Of a stretch of DNA of 64,000 nt, positions 10,915 through 21,075 are shown in pieces. Each line of letters begins with the position of its first letter. Position 1 is the first letter of the stretch. The translations under genes and the position numbers were made by a program. The DNA is from Micrococcales bacterium 72-143 (GTDB lineage Bacteria > Actinomycetota > Actinomycetes > Actinomycetales > Microbacteriaceae): positions 1,296,466-1,360,465 of the forward strand of contig MKVM01000001.1 of NCBI GenBank assembly GCA_001898835.1, in the 5' to 3' direction. The notes beneath the pieces were generated by a model. It searched no databases. It was not told the origin of the DNA and worked only from the letters and a program-made list of their open reading frames with translations.

Positions 10915-10918
<4 letters not shown>
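9806..10918 (+). CDS. Amino acid ABC transporter permease
   Basis: HisM/GlnP-type motif (YIDGFRAIPSIIVLYLIGFGLP, ALTLTYSAYVAEIYRAGIEAVHPSQVGASRSLGMSYGLTLRHVVLPQAVRAVIPPL). Confidence 0.92.
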
Positions 10919-11646
<728 letters not shown>

Positions 11647-11654
11647 GACCCCCC

Positions 11655-11714
11655 GCGAGTAGTCGTATTTCACCCTCATCGGCGGGTTCTTGGGCCGGAT
11701 ATACGACTACTCGC
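11655..11714. repeat. Long-arm inverted repeat between convergent genes (possible bidirectional terminator or stem-loop element)
   Basis: GCGAGTAGTCGTAT (11655-11668) and ATACGACTACTCGC (11701-11714), perfect 14-bp arms, 32-nt spacer; right arm overlaps the stop of the IclR-like gene. Confidence 0.8.
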
Positions 11715-13098
11715 CGAAGAGGAGGAGGGCGGAGGCGGCGGAGGCCAGGGACAGGGTCGCGTGCTCGAGCTCGCGGGCGCGGGGGCGGAGGGCGTCGACG
11801 GGACCGACCAGGCAGGCGGCGGCGACGACCGAGCCCGCCGCGTCGCGGACCGGGGCCGAGATCGAGAACAGGCCCGCATCCTCGATCGACGCGAACGAGA
11901 TGACGCCGTCGCGCCGCACCCTGCGGACACGCTCGGCGAAGGCGGCCACCTCGTGGGCGGAGTGACGGGCGGGCAGCAGCTCGGCGAGTCGCTCGGGATC
12001 GAGGTCGTGGGCGAGGGCCGGTCCCCCGTCCGAGCCGATGATCGGATGCGGCCGCCCGATCCAGGACGCCATCCGCAGCCCCTCCCCGGCCGGCCCGAGC
12101 TCCTCGACGAGGGTGAAGCTGCGCATGCCGCGCAGCACGGTGAGGAACGCGCACTCGCCCGTCGCCTCGGCGGTCGCGCGCACGAGGGGCGTGCCGCGCT
12201 CGATCAGCAGCGGCTCGGCCACGGCGCGATGCCACGCGTGCAGGCCCCACGGGATGCGGTGCCGACCCGCGGGGTCGACTGCGGCGAGTCCCGCGCGGCG
12301 CGCGGCGCGCAGGATGCGGTGCACCCGGTCCGGGCCGAGCCCCGTCGCGCGCGCGAGCGCCGGGAGCGTGGCGTCCCCGCCCACGAGCGCGTCGAGCACC
12401 CGCAGTGCGGCGGGGATGCCGGTCGCAACCCCCTGCGACGCGGCGGGCGGCGGGGCGTCCTCCCGATCCCCCGCATCCGCGACGCTGCGCTCGAGCTCGT
12501 GTCTGGCCGCCGCGAGGGCCCGCCGTGCGCGCGGCACCCCGCCCCGCGCACGGTCGACGAGCAGCCGCACGGCGAGCACGGCGACGCACTCGCCGTCCGG
12601 GGTGAGCACGGGCGCCGCGACCTCGACGGCGCGGCCACGCGCCGACTCGCGGATGCCGCCCGCCGGATCCGCCGCCGCGCGGGCGATCGCCCCCTCGGCC
12701 TCGTCGGCTGATCCGCCGACGTCCGCGGGCGAGTGGAGCGTCCACGCCGAGGCGACGCTCGCGACGATGCGCCAGGTCCCGCCGGCGGGCCCGGCGAGGC
12801 ACACCGTCTCGCCGGTCTGCTGGGCCGCGAGCGCGAGCGCGAACCGCACCGCGCCCGCGTAGGGGGCGGCGGCCCGACCCGAGAGGCGGATCGCGGCGGG
12901 CCCGATCCGGTAGCCGCCGTACCCGCCCGCGCGCTCGAGCATCCCGACGCGCTCGAGCTCCGCGGCGAGGCGCGAGGTGGTGCTGAGGGTGAGCCCGAGC
13001 GTGCGCGACAGCTCGCCGACCCCGAGGGGGGCGAGCGGGTCGGGCCGCTCCGCGACGAGGCGCGCGAGGGTGAGCGCATGCGCGATCCGATCGCCCAC
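11707..13098 (-). CDS. IclR-type transcriptional regulator with two IclR-like units in one polypeptide
   Basis: GTG start at 13098 preceded by AGGAGGTG. First HTH unit GDRIAHALTLARLVAERPDPLAPLGVGELSRTLGLTLSTTSRLAAELERVGMLERAGG; second unit IPAALRVLDALVGGDATLPALARATGLGPDRVHRILRAARRAGLAAVD followed by an effector-type domain. Confidence 0.8.
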   Translation of the reverse strand: MGDRIAHALTLARLVAERPDPLAPLGVGELSRTLGLTLSTTSRLAAELERVGMLERAGGYGGYRIGPAAIRLSGRAAAPYAGAVRFALALAAQQTGETVCLAGPAGGTWRIVASVASAWTLHSPADVGGSADEAEGAIARAAADPAGGIRESARGRAVEVAAPVLTPDGECVAVLAVRLLVDRARGGVPRARRALAAARHELERSVADAGDREDAPPPAASQGVATGIPAALRVLDALVGGDATLPALARATGLGPDRVHRILRAARRAGLAAVDPAGRHRIPWGLHAWHRAVAEPLLIERGTPLVRATAEATGECAFLTVLRGMRSFTLVEELGPAGEGLRMASWIGRPHPIIGSDGGPALAHDLDPERLAELLPARHSAHEVAAFAERVRRVRRDGVISFASIEDAGLFSISAPVRDAAGSVVAAACLVGPVDALRPRARELEHATLSLASAASALLLFGE

Positions 13099-13213
13099 GG
13101 GCACCTCCTGCAATTCGACGACGCTCGGTTTGCAGTATGCGCGGCGCGCGACCGCCGCGGAACGGGCGGTTCCTACAGTGACCTCACCGCGAACCCGAAC
13201 AGGAGCACACCGC

Positions 13214-14341
13214 ATGGAGACCTTCGACGTCGCCGTCGTCGGGATGGGCGCGCTCGGCAGCGCCGCCGCCTACCACCTCGCCCGCCGCGGCGCGCGCGTC
13301 GTCGCCTTCGAGCAGTTCGAGCTCGGGCACGTGCGGGGCGCCTCGCACGACACCTCGCGCATCATCCGCACCTCCTACGGCGCCGAGCGCTACGTGCGGC
13401 TCGCGCAGTCGGCGTACCGCGACTGGGCGGAGCTCGAGGCGGCGACGGGAGAGCGGCTCACGACCATCACGGGCGGTGTCGTGTTCATCCGCACGGGCGG
13501 GCCGTACGCGGCGGCCGACTTCGCCGAGGCCCTCACCGCCTCGGGCGTTCCGCACGAGCTGCTGACCCCCGCCGAGGTGCACGCGCGCTGGCCGCAGTTC
13601 GCCATCCCCGAGGGGGTCGAGACCGTCTACACGCCCGACTCGGGCATAGCGCACGCCTCGCGCACGGTCGCGACGCTGCAGCTGCACGCGCGTGTGAGCG
13701 GCGCCGACATCCGCGACCGCACGCGCGTCGAGGCGGTGGAGCCGGATGCGGGGGGCGTCATCGTGCGCACCTCCCGTGGCGAGGTCCGGGCGCGCAAGGT
13801 CGTCATCGCGGCCGACGCGTGGACGAACGAGCTGCTCGCACCGCTCGGCGCGGAGATCCCGCTCATCGTCATGCAGGAGCAGGTCAGCTACTTCAAGCCC
13901 GCCGACCCCGCCCCGTACGACCCGGAGCGCTTCCCGGTGTGGATCTGGGAGGACGACCACTGCTTCTACGGCTTCCCGAGCTACGGCGAGCCCACCATCA
14001 AGGCGGCGCGCGACGTCTCCGACAACCTGATGACCCCGGGCGAGCGCACCTTCGAGCCGTCGGCGGAGCTGCTCGACGAGCTGCGCGGCTTCATGGGCGC
14101 GGTCATCCCCGGCTCGGGCGAGGTGCTGCGCACCGTGACGTGCCAGTACGCGCTCACCCCCGACCGCGAGTTCGTGCTCGGCCCGCTGCCCGAGCACCCG
14201 GATGTGCTGGTCGCGCTCGGCGCGGGGCACGCCTTCAAGTTCACGCCCGCGATCGGACGCGTGCTCGCCGAGCTCGCCCTCGACGGCGAGACGGGCGACG
14301 ACATCTCGGGCTTCGCCGTGCCGGCACGGAACGCCGAGTAG
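13214..14341 (+). CDS. solA: FAD-dependent oxidase, N-methyl-L-tryptophan oxidase / monomeric sarcosine oxidase family
   Basis: METFDVAVVGMGALGSAAAYHLARRGARVVAFEQFELGHVRGASHDTSRIIRTSYGAERYV...GHAFKFTPAIGRVLAELAL; MSOX/SolA-type motifs. Confidence 0.85.
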   Translation: METFDVAVVGMGALGSAAAYHLARRGARVVAFEQFELGHVRGASHDTSRIIRTSYGAERYVRLAQSAYRDWAELEAATGERLTTITGGVVFIRTGGPYAAADFAEALTASGVPHELLTPAEVHARWPQFAIPEGVETVYTPDSGIAHASRTVATLQLHARVSGADIRDRTRVEAVEPDAGGVIVRTSRGEVRARKVVIAADAWTNELLAPLGAEIPLIVMQEQVSYFKPADPAPYDPERFPVWIWEDDHCFYGFPSYGEPTIKAARDVSDNLMTPGERTFEPSAELLDELRGFMGAVIPGSGEVLRTVTCQYALTPDREFVLGPLPEHPDVLVALGAGHAFKFTPAIGRVLAELALDGETGDDISGFAVPARNAE

Positions 14342-14356
14342 CGTCGCCGGGCGGTG

Positions 14357-15193
14357 TCAGCCCGCGCGACGGGCGGTGCGCACGATGCCCGCGACGAGCT
14401 CGGGCCACAGCTCCCAGGGGATGAGGTGGCCCATGCCGGGGTGCACCTGCAGCTCCGCGTCGGGCATCGTGTCGGCGATGTCGAACGCGGCGTACCAGTG
14501 CAGGGTGCGGTCGTCGCGCCCATGGAACACGAGGGCCGGCACCTCGACCGCCCGCAGCGCCTCGAGTCGCCCGGTCGCCCGGTAGAGCGCCGACCACTGC
14601 CGCATGAAGCCCTCGGGCGCGTAGCCGCGGTCGTAGGCCTCCCCCGCCCGGGCGCGGTGCCAGTCCACCTGCGGGTCGTAGATCGTGCCCTCGGCCCAGG
14701 CGAGCGCCATGGGCGCAGCGCCCTCCACGACCTGCTCGCGCGTGTACCGCTGCGGCACCTCGATGACGGGGCGCTCGTGCAGCACGTAGCGGTCGCTCTT
14801 GTCGGGAATGGTCGACAGCAGCCCGAGGCTCAGCACGCGGTCCGGGTGGTCGATCGCGTAGCGCTGCGCCATCATGCCGCCCATGGAATGCCCCACGATG
14901 TGGGCCGCGTCGACGCCGAGCTCGTCGAGCACGCGTCCGATGTCGTCGGCCATGTCCTCGAGCCCGTAGCCGCCGTCGACGTCGTCGGGCCCACCGAAGC
15001 GGTGCGACATCCCGGTGTCGCGGTTGTCGAACCGCACCACCCGGAAGCCTTCGGCGGTGAGCAGCGCGATGAACCGCTCGTCCCAGCTGAGCAGCTGCGC
15101 GCCGCCGCCCGAGACGAGCACGACGAGCGGATGCGCGGGGTCGCCGAACGCCTCGAAGTAGATGCGGATGTCGTCGGTCGCTGTGTGCGGCAT
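14357..15193 (-). CDS. Alpha/beta fold hydrolase
   Basis: MPHTATDDIRIYFEAFGDPAHPLVVLVSGGGAQLLSWDE...FDNRDTGMSHRFGG...VGHSMGGMMAQRYA; nucleophile elbow GHSMGG. Confidence 0.9.
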   Translation of the reverse strand: MPHTATDDIRIYFEAFGDPAHPLVVLVSGGGAQLLSWDERFIALLTAEGFRVVRFDNRDTGMSHRFGGPDDVDGGYGLEDMADDIGRVLDELGVDAAHIVGHSMGGMMAQRYAIDHPDRVLSLGLLSTIPDKSDRYVLHERPVIEVPQRYTREQVVEGAAPMALAWAEGTIYDPQVDWHRARAGEAYDRGYAPEGFMRQWSALYRATGRLEALRAVEVPALVFHGRDDRTLHWYAAFDIADTMPDAELQVHPGMGHLIPWELWPELVAGIVRTARRAG

Positions 15194-15195
15194 GC

Positions 15196-15642
15196 TCACG
15201 CCTCCGGGGTGCGGGGTCGGCCGGCCGGCGCGTTGACGGCGGCGCGGGTGTTGACGGTATACGGCGTCTGCCCGGTCGGCTCTCCGAACAGCAGGATGAG
15301 CTCGGCGGGCGCGTCCGTCTCGTTCGCGACGCCGTGCGGCACACCCTCGGGCACGTAGACGGCGTCGCCCGCCGTGAGCACGGTGCGCTCGCCGCCGACC
15401 GTCATGACGACCTCGCCGGAGATCACGAGGTACAGCTCGTGCTGGGTCTCGACGGAGCAGCTCTCGGGGTCGTCCTCGAGGTGGAAGTGCTCGCCCTCCG
15501 AGGTGCCGGGCTCCAGGTGGTAGAGCATGACGGAGGTGGGGAGTGCGGAGGCCTCCCGGAAGTACCAGTCGATGCCGACGCGGCCGTCGCCCCGGTAGAG
15601 CGCCCAGTCGTGGTGCTCGTCCCCGCGTCGCTGGATCAGCAT
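15196..15642 (-). CDS. Cupin domain-containing protein
   Basis: EPGTSEGEHFHLEDDPESCSVETQHELYLVISGEVVMTVGGERTVLTAGDAVYVPEGVPHGV cupin motifs 1 and 2. Confidence 0.85.
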   Translation of the reverse strand: MLIQRRGDEHHDWALYRGDGRVGIDWYFREASALPTSVMLYHLEPGTSEGEHFHLEDDPESCSVETQHELYLVISGEVVMTVGGERTVLTAGDAVYVPEGVPHGVANETDAPAELILLFGEPTGQTPYTVNTRAAVNAPAGRPRTPEA

Positions 15643-15651
15643 CCCGGGCCC

Positions 15652-16680
15652 CTATCCGAGCCCCACCGGGCTCATGGTGAAGCCGAAGAGGTCTTTCGGG
15701 TCCTCGGGCTCGGCGACGAGGTCGATGTCGACGACGAGGTCGGTGCCCGTGACGTCGGCACGCAGGTGGTGCAGGGCGGAGAAGTCCTCGATGGCGAAGC
15801 CGACGGAGTCGAACAGGGTGATGTCGTCGGCGGAGCTGCGCCCGGGGAGTCGGCCCGCGAACACCTCCCACAGCTCGGTCACCGCGAAGTCGGCGGGCTT
15901 CGACTGCAGCTCGCCCTCGATGCGGGTCTGCGGCGTGTACTCCACGAAGACGCGTGCGCGGTCGAGGATGCGGGGGTCGAGCTCGGTCTTGCCGGGGCAG
16001 TCGCCGCCGATCGCGTTGAGGTGCACGCCGGGGGCCACGTCCTCGTCGCGCAGGACGATCGCGTTGGCCTTGTCGGCGGTGCAGGTCGTGATGACGTCGG
16101 CGCCCCGGGCCGCATCGGGTGCCGACCGCGCGCGCTCGACGGCGAAGCCGAGCGGTTCGAGATTGCGTGCGCACTTCTCGACGGCGACGGGGTCGGTGTC
16201 CCAGACGCTCAACGTGTCGATGCCGAGCACCTCGCGGAAGGCGATCGCCTGGAACTCCGACTGGCTGCCGGCGCCGATGAGCGCCATCCGTCGCGAGTCC
16301 GGGCGGGCGAGCAGGCGCGCGACGGCGGCGGAGGTCGCGGCCGTGCGGAGCGCCGTGAGGATCGTCATCTCGGCGACGAACACGGGGTACCCGTTGTGCA
16401 CGTCGGCGAGCACCCCGAACGCGGTGACCGTCTGGTATCCGCGGGCCGGGTTGAAGGGATGCCCGTTGACGTACTTGAAGGCGTAGGAGTCGGGGTCGCT
16501 GATCGGCATGAGCTCGATCACGCCGAAGGGCGTGTGGCTCGCGATGCGCTCGCGCTTGTCGAACGACTGCCACCGCACGAAGTCCGCGGCGATGCGGTCG
16601 GCGAGGCCGGCGATGATGGGGCCGGTGCCGCGCTCGGCGATCCAGCGGGTCAGGTTCTGGACGCCCACGAACTCGGTCAC
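15652..16680 (-). CDS. Ornithine cyclodeaminase / mu-crystallin family protein
   Basis: RRMALIGAGSQSEFQAIAFREVLGIDTLSVWDTDPVAVEKCARNL...GADVITTCTADKANAIVLRDEDVAPGVHLNAIGGDCPGKTELDP. Confidence 0.85.
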   Translation of the reverse strand: MTEFVGVQNLTRWIAERGTGPIIAGLADRIAADFVRWQSFDKRERIASHTPFGVIELMPISDPDSYAFKYVNGHPFNPARGYQTVTAFGVLADVHNGYPVFVAEMTILTALRTAATSAAVARLLARPDSRRMALIGAGSQSEFQAIAFREVLGIDTLSVWDTDPVAVEKCARNLEPLGFAVERARSAPDAARGADVITTCTADKANAIVLRDEDVAPGVHLNAIGGDCPGKTELDPRILDRARVFVEYTPQTRIEGELQSKPADFAVTELWEVFAGRLPGRSSADDITLFDSVGFAIEDFSALHHLRADVTGTDLVVDIDLVAEPEDPKDLFGFTMSPVGLG

Positions 16681-16769
16681 CGCTCGAGCCTCGCACGCCG
16701 CCGGGCCCGCGGCACATGGGGCAGACCGCCATGCGTTCAGGCGAGGGGTGTGCGCATCACCCGGCCCGC

Positions 16770-18149
16770 TCAGGGCCGGGCGGCGGCCCGCACCGAGCGG
16801 CGCAGCAGCTCGAGCCGCACGGCCGCCTGCACGCGGAAGCGGCGCTCCGGCTCCGCGAGCGCGCCGTCGAGCAGGTGCTGGATGCGATCGAGCCGCTGCT
16901 GCACGGTGTTCGGGTGGATGCGGAGCGCGTCCGCCGCCGCCCCTCGGCTCTCACCGGCGTCGAAGTACGCGCCGAGCGTCTCGACGAGTGCCGTGCCGCG
17001 GCGCTCGTCCCACGCGAGCACGGGCCCGAGCAGCTCGGCGATGAAGCCGTCGAGCGCCGCGGGGTCCATCGGGGCGAGCACCTGATACGGCGCGAACGCG
17101 TCCGACGAGACGGTCGCACCGGAGACGCCCAGCGCCGGCAGCAGATCGAGATCCCGCGCCGTCCGGTCCAGGCCCGCGCGCAGCTCGGCCATCGGCAGCT
17201 CGCGCCGCAGCGCGACGGCGGCAAGCGACGGATCGCGCAGCGTGTCGGCGACGACGCGACGCACCCGCTCCGTCTCGGCCACGACGTCCGCTGCCGTCCA
17301 CGCGATGGCGACCCGGCCGTTCCAGGCGGCCACGTAGCCCCCGTCCCCGACGGCCCGCTCGGTGTAGCGCACGGCGTCGACAAGGGTGCGCGGGGGGACC
17401 GCGAGCACCGCGCATCCCGTGAACTCCGCGGGGGTGGCGAGGGCGTCGTCCCCGGCGGGAGCGCGGCCGTCGATGACGTCGAGCAGCCAGCCGGCCCGCT
17501 TCTCGGCGAGCATCGCGAGCGCGGACGCCGACAGGTGCCGCTCGAGCTCGCGATAGGCGTCCTCCGCACGGGCGGTCGCGGACGAGGCCGCCGCGAGCAG
17601 CCGGGCGCTGTGCAGCACCGCCGCCGCGTGGTCGGCGAAGGCGGACAGCAGCAGCACCTGCTCGGGACTGAACTCGTGAGGCGAGCGGTTGCAGGCGAAG
17701 AGCGCGCCGAGCACCTCCTCCCCCACCGCGAGCGGCACGCCGAGGAACGAGACCAGGCCCTCGGCCTGCACGACCTCGTCGATGTGGGAGTCGTGCGGGG
17801 CCTCGCTCATAGCCGTGTAGCGGGGGACGCGCACGGGTGCGCGGGTGCGGACGACGAGGCTCGCGAGCCCCACCCCCGCGGGCACCCGCAGGTCGCGGAA
17901 CTCGGGGGTCACGGTGCCCGCCGTGTACCGCACCCTCAGCTCCTCCCCGTCGCCCTCCGCCTCCGAGAGGTAGGTGACGTCGGTGCCCATGAGCGAGTGG
18001 GCGCGATCGACGAGCCGGCGCAGCACCTCGTCGACGTCGCGGAGGCGCACGAGCTCGCGCGCCGTGGAGAACAGCGCCTCCAGCTCGGCCGCGCGGCGCC
18101 GCAGGCGCGCGTTCTCCGCGAGCGCGGCGGTGAGCGCGTCGTCGGTCAT
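16770..18149 (-). CDS. GAF domain plus PucR-type C-terminal helix-turn-helix regulator
   Basis: N-terminal GAF-like segment (GLVSFLGVPLAVGEEVLGALFACNR); C-terminal LVETLGAYFDAGESRGAAADALRIHPNTVQQRLDRIQHLL typical of the PucR/CdaR HTH. Confidence 0.85.
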   Translation of the reverse strand: MTDDALTAALAENARLRRRAAELEALFSTARELVRLRDVDEVLRRLVDRAHSLMGTDVTYLSEAEGDGEELRVRYTAGTVTPEFRDLRVPAGVGLASLVVRTRAPVRVPRYTAMSEAPHDSHIDEVVQAEGLVSFLGVPLAVGEEVLGALFACNRSPHEFSPEQVLLLSAFADHAAAVLHSARLLAAASSATARAEDAYRELERHLSASALAMLAEKRAGWLLDVIDGRAPAGDDALATPAEFTGCAVLAVPPRTLVDAVRYTERAVGDGGYVAAWNGRVAIAWTAADVVAETERVRRVVADTLRDPSLAAVALRRELPMAELRAGLDRTARDLDLLPALGVSGATVSSDAFAPYQVLAPMDPAALDGFIAELLGPVLAWDERRGTALVETLGAYFDAGESRGAAADALRIHPNTVQQRLDRIQHLLDGALAEPERRFRVQAAVRLELLRRSVRAAARP

Positions 18150-18158
18150 GAGGGCAGC

Positions 18159-18968
18159 CTAGGAGGGCGGGATGGTACCCGCGGCGTGCGAGGGGAAGCG
18201 CGGGGGGCGCCGCTCGGCGAAGGCGGCGAGACCCTCACGTGCGTCGGCGCTCATGAAGGCCTCCTGCCCGAGCTCGGCCTCGCGGCGGAACGCGTCGTCG
18301 AGTGGCAGGGCCGAGAGCTCGCGCACCGAGCGGATGACGGTCGCGACGGCGGTGCGGCTGCGCGTGAGCACCTCGCGCGCGAGGGCGAACGCCGCGTCCT
18401 GCAGCTCCGCATCCGGCACGACCCGGTTGACGATCCCGTAGCGCAGCGCCGTCGCGGCGTCGATGCGGGTGCCGAGCAGCATGAGCTCCATCGCCCACGG
18501 GTACGGGATCTGCCGCACGAGCCGCACGAGGGTGCCGCCCGCGGGGACCACGCCGACGCCGGTCTCCGGCAGGGCGAACTGCGCCGAGGCGGACGCGATG
18601 CGCAGCTCGGTCGACAGCGCGATCTCGAAACCGCCGCCGAGGCACAGCCCGTTGACGGCGGCGATCACGGGCTTCTCGAGGCGCGTGTGCTTCTGGTGCG
18701 CGGCATCCCACTCGCTGATGTCGAAGCGCCCGGACGCGAGCGCCGGGATCGACTCGCCGAGGTCGGCCCCGACGCAGAACGCGCGATCCCCCGCCCCCGT
18801 GAGGATCGCGACCCCGAGTGCGGGGTCGTCGCGCACCTCGGCGAACGCCGCCCCGAGCTCCTCGTACATCGCGAGCGTGAGGGCGTTGAGCTTGCCCGGC
18901 CGGTCGATCGTGATGACGCCGACCCCCTCGACGCGCTCGAGCGTCACCCGCCCGTCGGACGACGGCAT
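18159..18968 (-). CDS. Enoyl-CoA hydratase/isomerase family protein
   Basis: GVGVITIDRPGKLNALTLAMYEELGAAFAEVRDDPALGVAILTGAGDRAFCVGADL; crotonase signature. Confidence 0.92.
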   Translation of the reverse strand: MPSSDGRVTLERVEGVGVITIDRPGKLNALTLAMYEELGAAFAEVRDDPALGVAILTGAGDRAFCVGADLGESIPALASGRFDISEWDAAHQKHTRLEKPVIAAVNGLCLGGGFEIALSTELRIASASAQFALPETGVGVVPAGGTLVRLVRQIPYPWAMELMLLGTRIDAATALRYGIVNRVVPDAELQDAAFALAREVLTRSRTAVATVIRSVRELSALPLDDAFRREAELGQEAFMSADAREGLAAFAERRPPRFPSHAAGTIPPS

Positions 18969-20230
18969 CAGACGGTCCCGTCGGCGCGCAGGGCGGCGAT
19001 CTCCGACGGCGGCATCCCGAGCAGCTCGCCGAGCACGGCATCCGTGTGCGCCCCGATCCCGGGTGCCGCACCGCGGGTGCGCGGCGGCGTCGCACCGAGC
19101 TTGACGGGCGAGCCGAAGGTGCGCAGCGAGCCGACGCCCGGGTACTCCGTCTCGACGACCATGTCGCGGGCCGCGATCTGCGGGTCGGCGACGACCTCCG
19201 CGATGTCCTTGATCGCGCTGAGCGGCACGGAGTCGCCCGCGAGCTCCTCGAGCTCGGCCTTGGTCCTCCCCGCGAACCAGCCGTCGACGAGGGGCTTGAC
19301 CTTGTCACGGTAGACGTCCGCGTCGAAGCGGTCGGCCATCGCGTGCAGCTCGGGGTGCGCCTCGTACTCGCCCGGGCCGCCGAAGATGTCGCAGGAGATG
19401 CGCCAGAACTTGTCGGTGTAGCCGCCGAAGAAGACGTAGCCGTCCGCGCAGGCGAAGAGCTCGTAGGGGCGCACGAAGGGATGCGCGTTGCCGAGCGGGC
19501 GCGCGACCGCGCCCTCCGCCGTGTAGGAGACGACCGCGTTCTCGGTGAGGGTCAGGACGGAGTCCTGCTGCGAGATGTCGACGAGCTGTCCCTCCCCCGT
19601 GCGCTCCGCGTGACGGAGGGCGGCGAGCACGCCTATCGCGCCGTAGAGGCTCGCGGCGAGGTCGCCGATGATCGTGCCGACGCGCGTGGGCTCGCCGTCC
19701 GCGGGCCCGTTCATCGACCACAGGCCGCCCGTCGCCTGCGCGCTGTTGTCGTAGGCGGGCTTGCCGCGCGAGGGGCCGGTCTGCCCGAAACCGCTGAGGG
19801 CGGCGTAGACGAGGCGCGGGTTGACCTCGCGGAGCCGCTCGTAGCCGAGGCCGAGGCGGTCCATGGTGCCCGGGCGGAAGTTCTCGACGAGCACGTCGGC
19901 CGCGGCCACGAGCCGCTCGAGGAGCGCCTTGCCGCCCGGGTGCCGCAGGTTGACGGTCGCGCCGAGCTTGTTGCGGTTGAACTGGGCGAAGAATCCGCTG
20001 ACCGAGCCGCCCGCACCTTCGAGCTGCGGAGGGAAGGTGCGGGCGTAGTCCGGGTCGTCGGGGTGCTCGATCTTGATGACGGTCGCCCCGAGGTCGGCGA
20101 GGACGGTCGAGCAGTAGGGGCCGGCGACGACGCGTGTGATGTCGATCACGACGACCCCCGCGAGGGCTCCGGGGTTCGCGTCGTGGCGTCCCAGCTCGGC
20201 CAGTCGGATGCGGAGGGTCTCGTCGATCAT
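18968..20230 (-). CDS. CaiB/BaiF family CoA-transferase
   Basis: GVVVIDITRVVAGPYCSTVLADLGATVIKIEHPDDPD...LVENFRPGTMDRLGLGYE; family III CoA-transferase motifs. Confidence 0.93.
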   Translation of the reverse strand: MIDETLRIRLAELGRHDANPGALAGVVVIDITRVVAGPYCSTVLADLGATVIKIEHPDDPDYARTFPPQLEGAGGSVSGFFAQFNRNKLGATVNLRHPGGKALLERLVAAADVLVENFRPGTMDRLGLGYERLREVNPRLVYAALSGFGQTGPSRGKPAYDNSAQATGGLWSMNGPADGEPTRVGTIIGDLAASLYGAIGVLAALRHAERTGEGQLVDISQQDSVLTLTENAVVSYTAEGAVARPLGNAHPFVRPYELFACADGYVFFGGYTDKFWRISCDIFGGPGEYEAHPELHAMADRFDADVYRDKVKPLVDGWFAGRTKAELEELAGDSVPLSAIKDIAEVVADPQIAARDMVVETEYPGVGSLRTFGSPVKLGATPPRTRGAAPGIGAHTDAVLGELLGMPPSEIAALRADGTV

Positions 20231-20322
20231 GCGGCGATCGTGTCACCGGCTCCGTGGACAGCCCTATAGCTTTGCAGCCATATCGAGCTATCTCCTTATG
20301 GCGATCAAGCCACACGAATAGC

Positions 20323-20943
20323 TCAGGCGCGCACCTCGCGCATCCGTGCCGCGAGCTCGGGGTTCGAATACGGCCCCTCGGCCTCCAGCTCCGCGAGGAT
20401 GCGGTCCACGACCTCGGGGCGCTTGTCCTGGCTCATCTTGTCCTTCCCGATGAAGCGGGTCACCGTCATCCGGAACCCGACGGTGCCGTGCACGATGCGC
20501 TCGGCGTATGCGGCGTTCTCGAGGGTGCCGCGCATCCGGAACGGATGCGGCAGCGGGTCCTCGAAGTGGTTCACGAGGCGCTCCAGCACGGCGAGGTTCT
20601 CCTCGGTGGAGAGGATCTCGGGCACCCCGTAGGCGTGCACGGTCGCGAAGTTCCAGGTCGGCACCGCCTGGGGCAACCCGTACCAGGAGGGCGAGATGTA
20701 GCCCGAGGGGCCGTAGAAGACCACGGCGAGCTCCGACTCGCCCAGTCGGTGCAGCCTCTCGTCGGGCCTCCCGACGTGGCTCAGCAGCACGATCCCGTCG
20801 GCGCCCTCGTCGAGCAGGAAGGGGTAGTGCGACACCACGACGCCGTCGGGTGTCGCGCTCGCCATCGTCGCCCAGGGGTTGCGCCGGATGAGCTCCTTCG
20901 CCCGCTCGGGGTCGGTCAGCTCGTAGTCCGGGTTCTCGCGCAT
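20323..20943 (-). CDS. FMN-binding negative transcriptional regulator (PaiB-like)
   Basis: MRENPDYELTDPERAKELIRRNPWATMASATPDGVVVSHYPFLLDE...GPSGYISPSWYGLPQAVPTWNFATVHAYG. Confidence 0.85.
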   Translation of the reverse strand: MRENPDYELTDPERAKELIRRNPWATMASATPDGVVVSHYPFLLDEGADGIVLLSHVGRPDERLHRLGESELAVVFYGPSGYISPSWYGLPQAVPTWNFATVHAYGVPEILSTEENLAVLERLVNHFEDPLPHPFRMRGTLENAAYAERIVHGTVGFRMTVTRFIGKDKMSQDKRPEVVDRILAELEAEGPYSNPELAARMREVRA

Positions 20944-21075
20944 GCTCCCAGCATCGGGGCCGAGGCCCCCGCGGGCGACGGGTGCATCGCACACCCCGAC
21001 GCCGCCGGTGCGGTGCGAGGGCACACCCGCCGGACCGTCAGCGACGGATGCGACGGGCCGCGCAGCCGGCGTCGC

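Noticed and set aside
13101-13115. CACCTCCTGCAATTCG resembling an arm of the CAGGAG element
   Set aside because: One mismatch from the arm, no partner arm nearby; it is the RBS region of the IclR-like gene.
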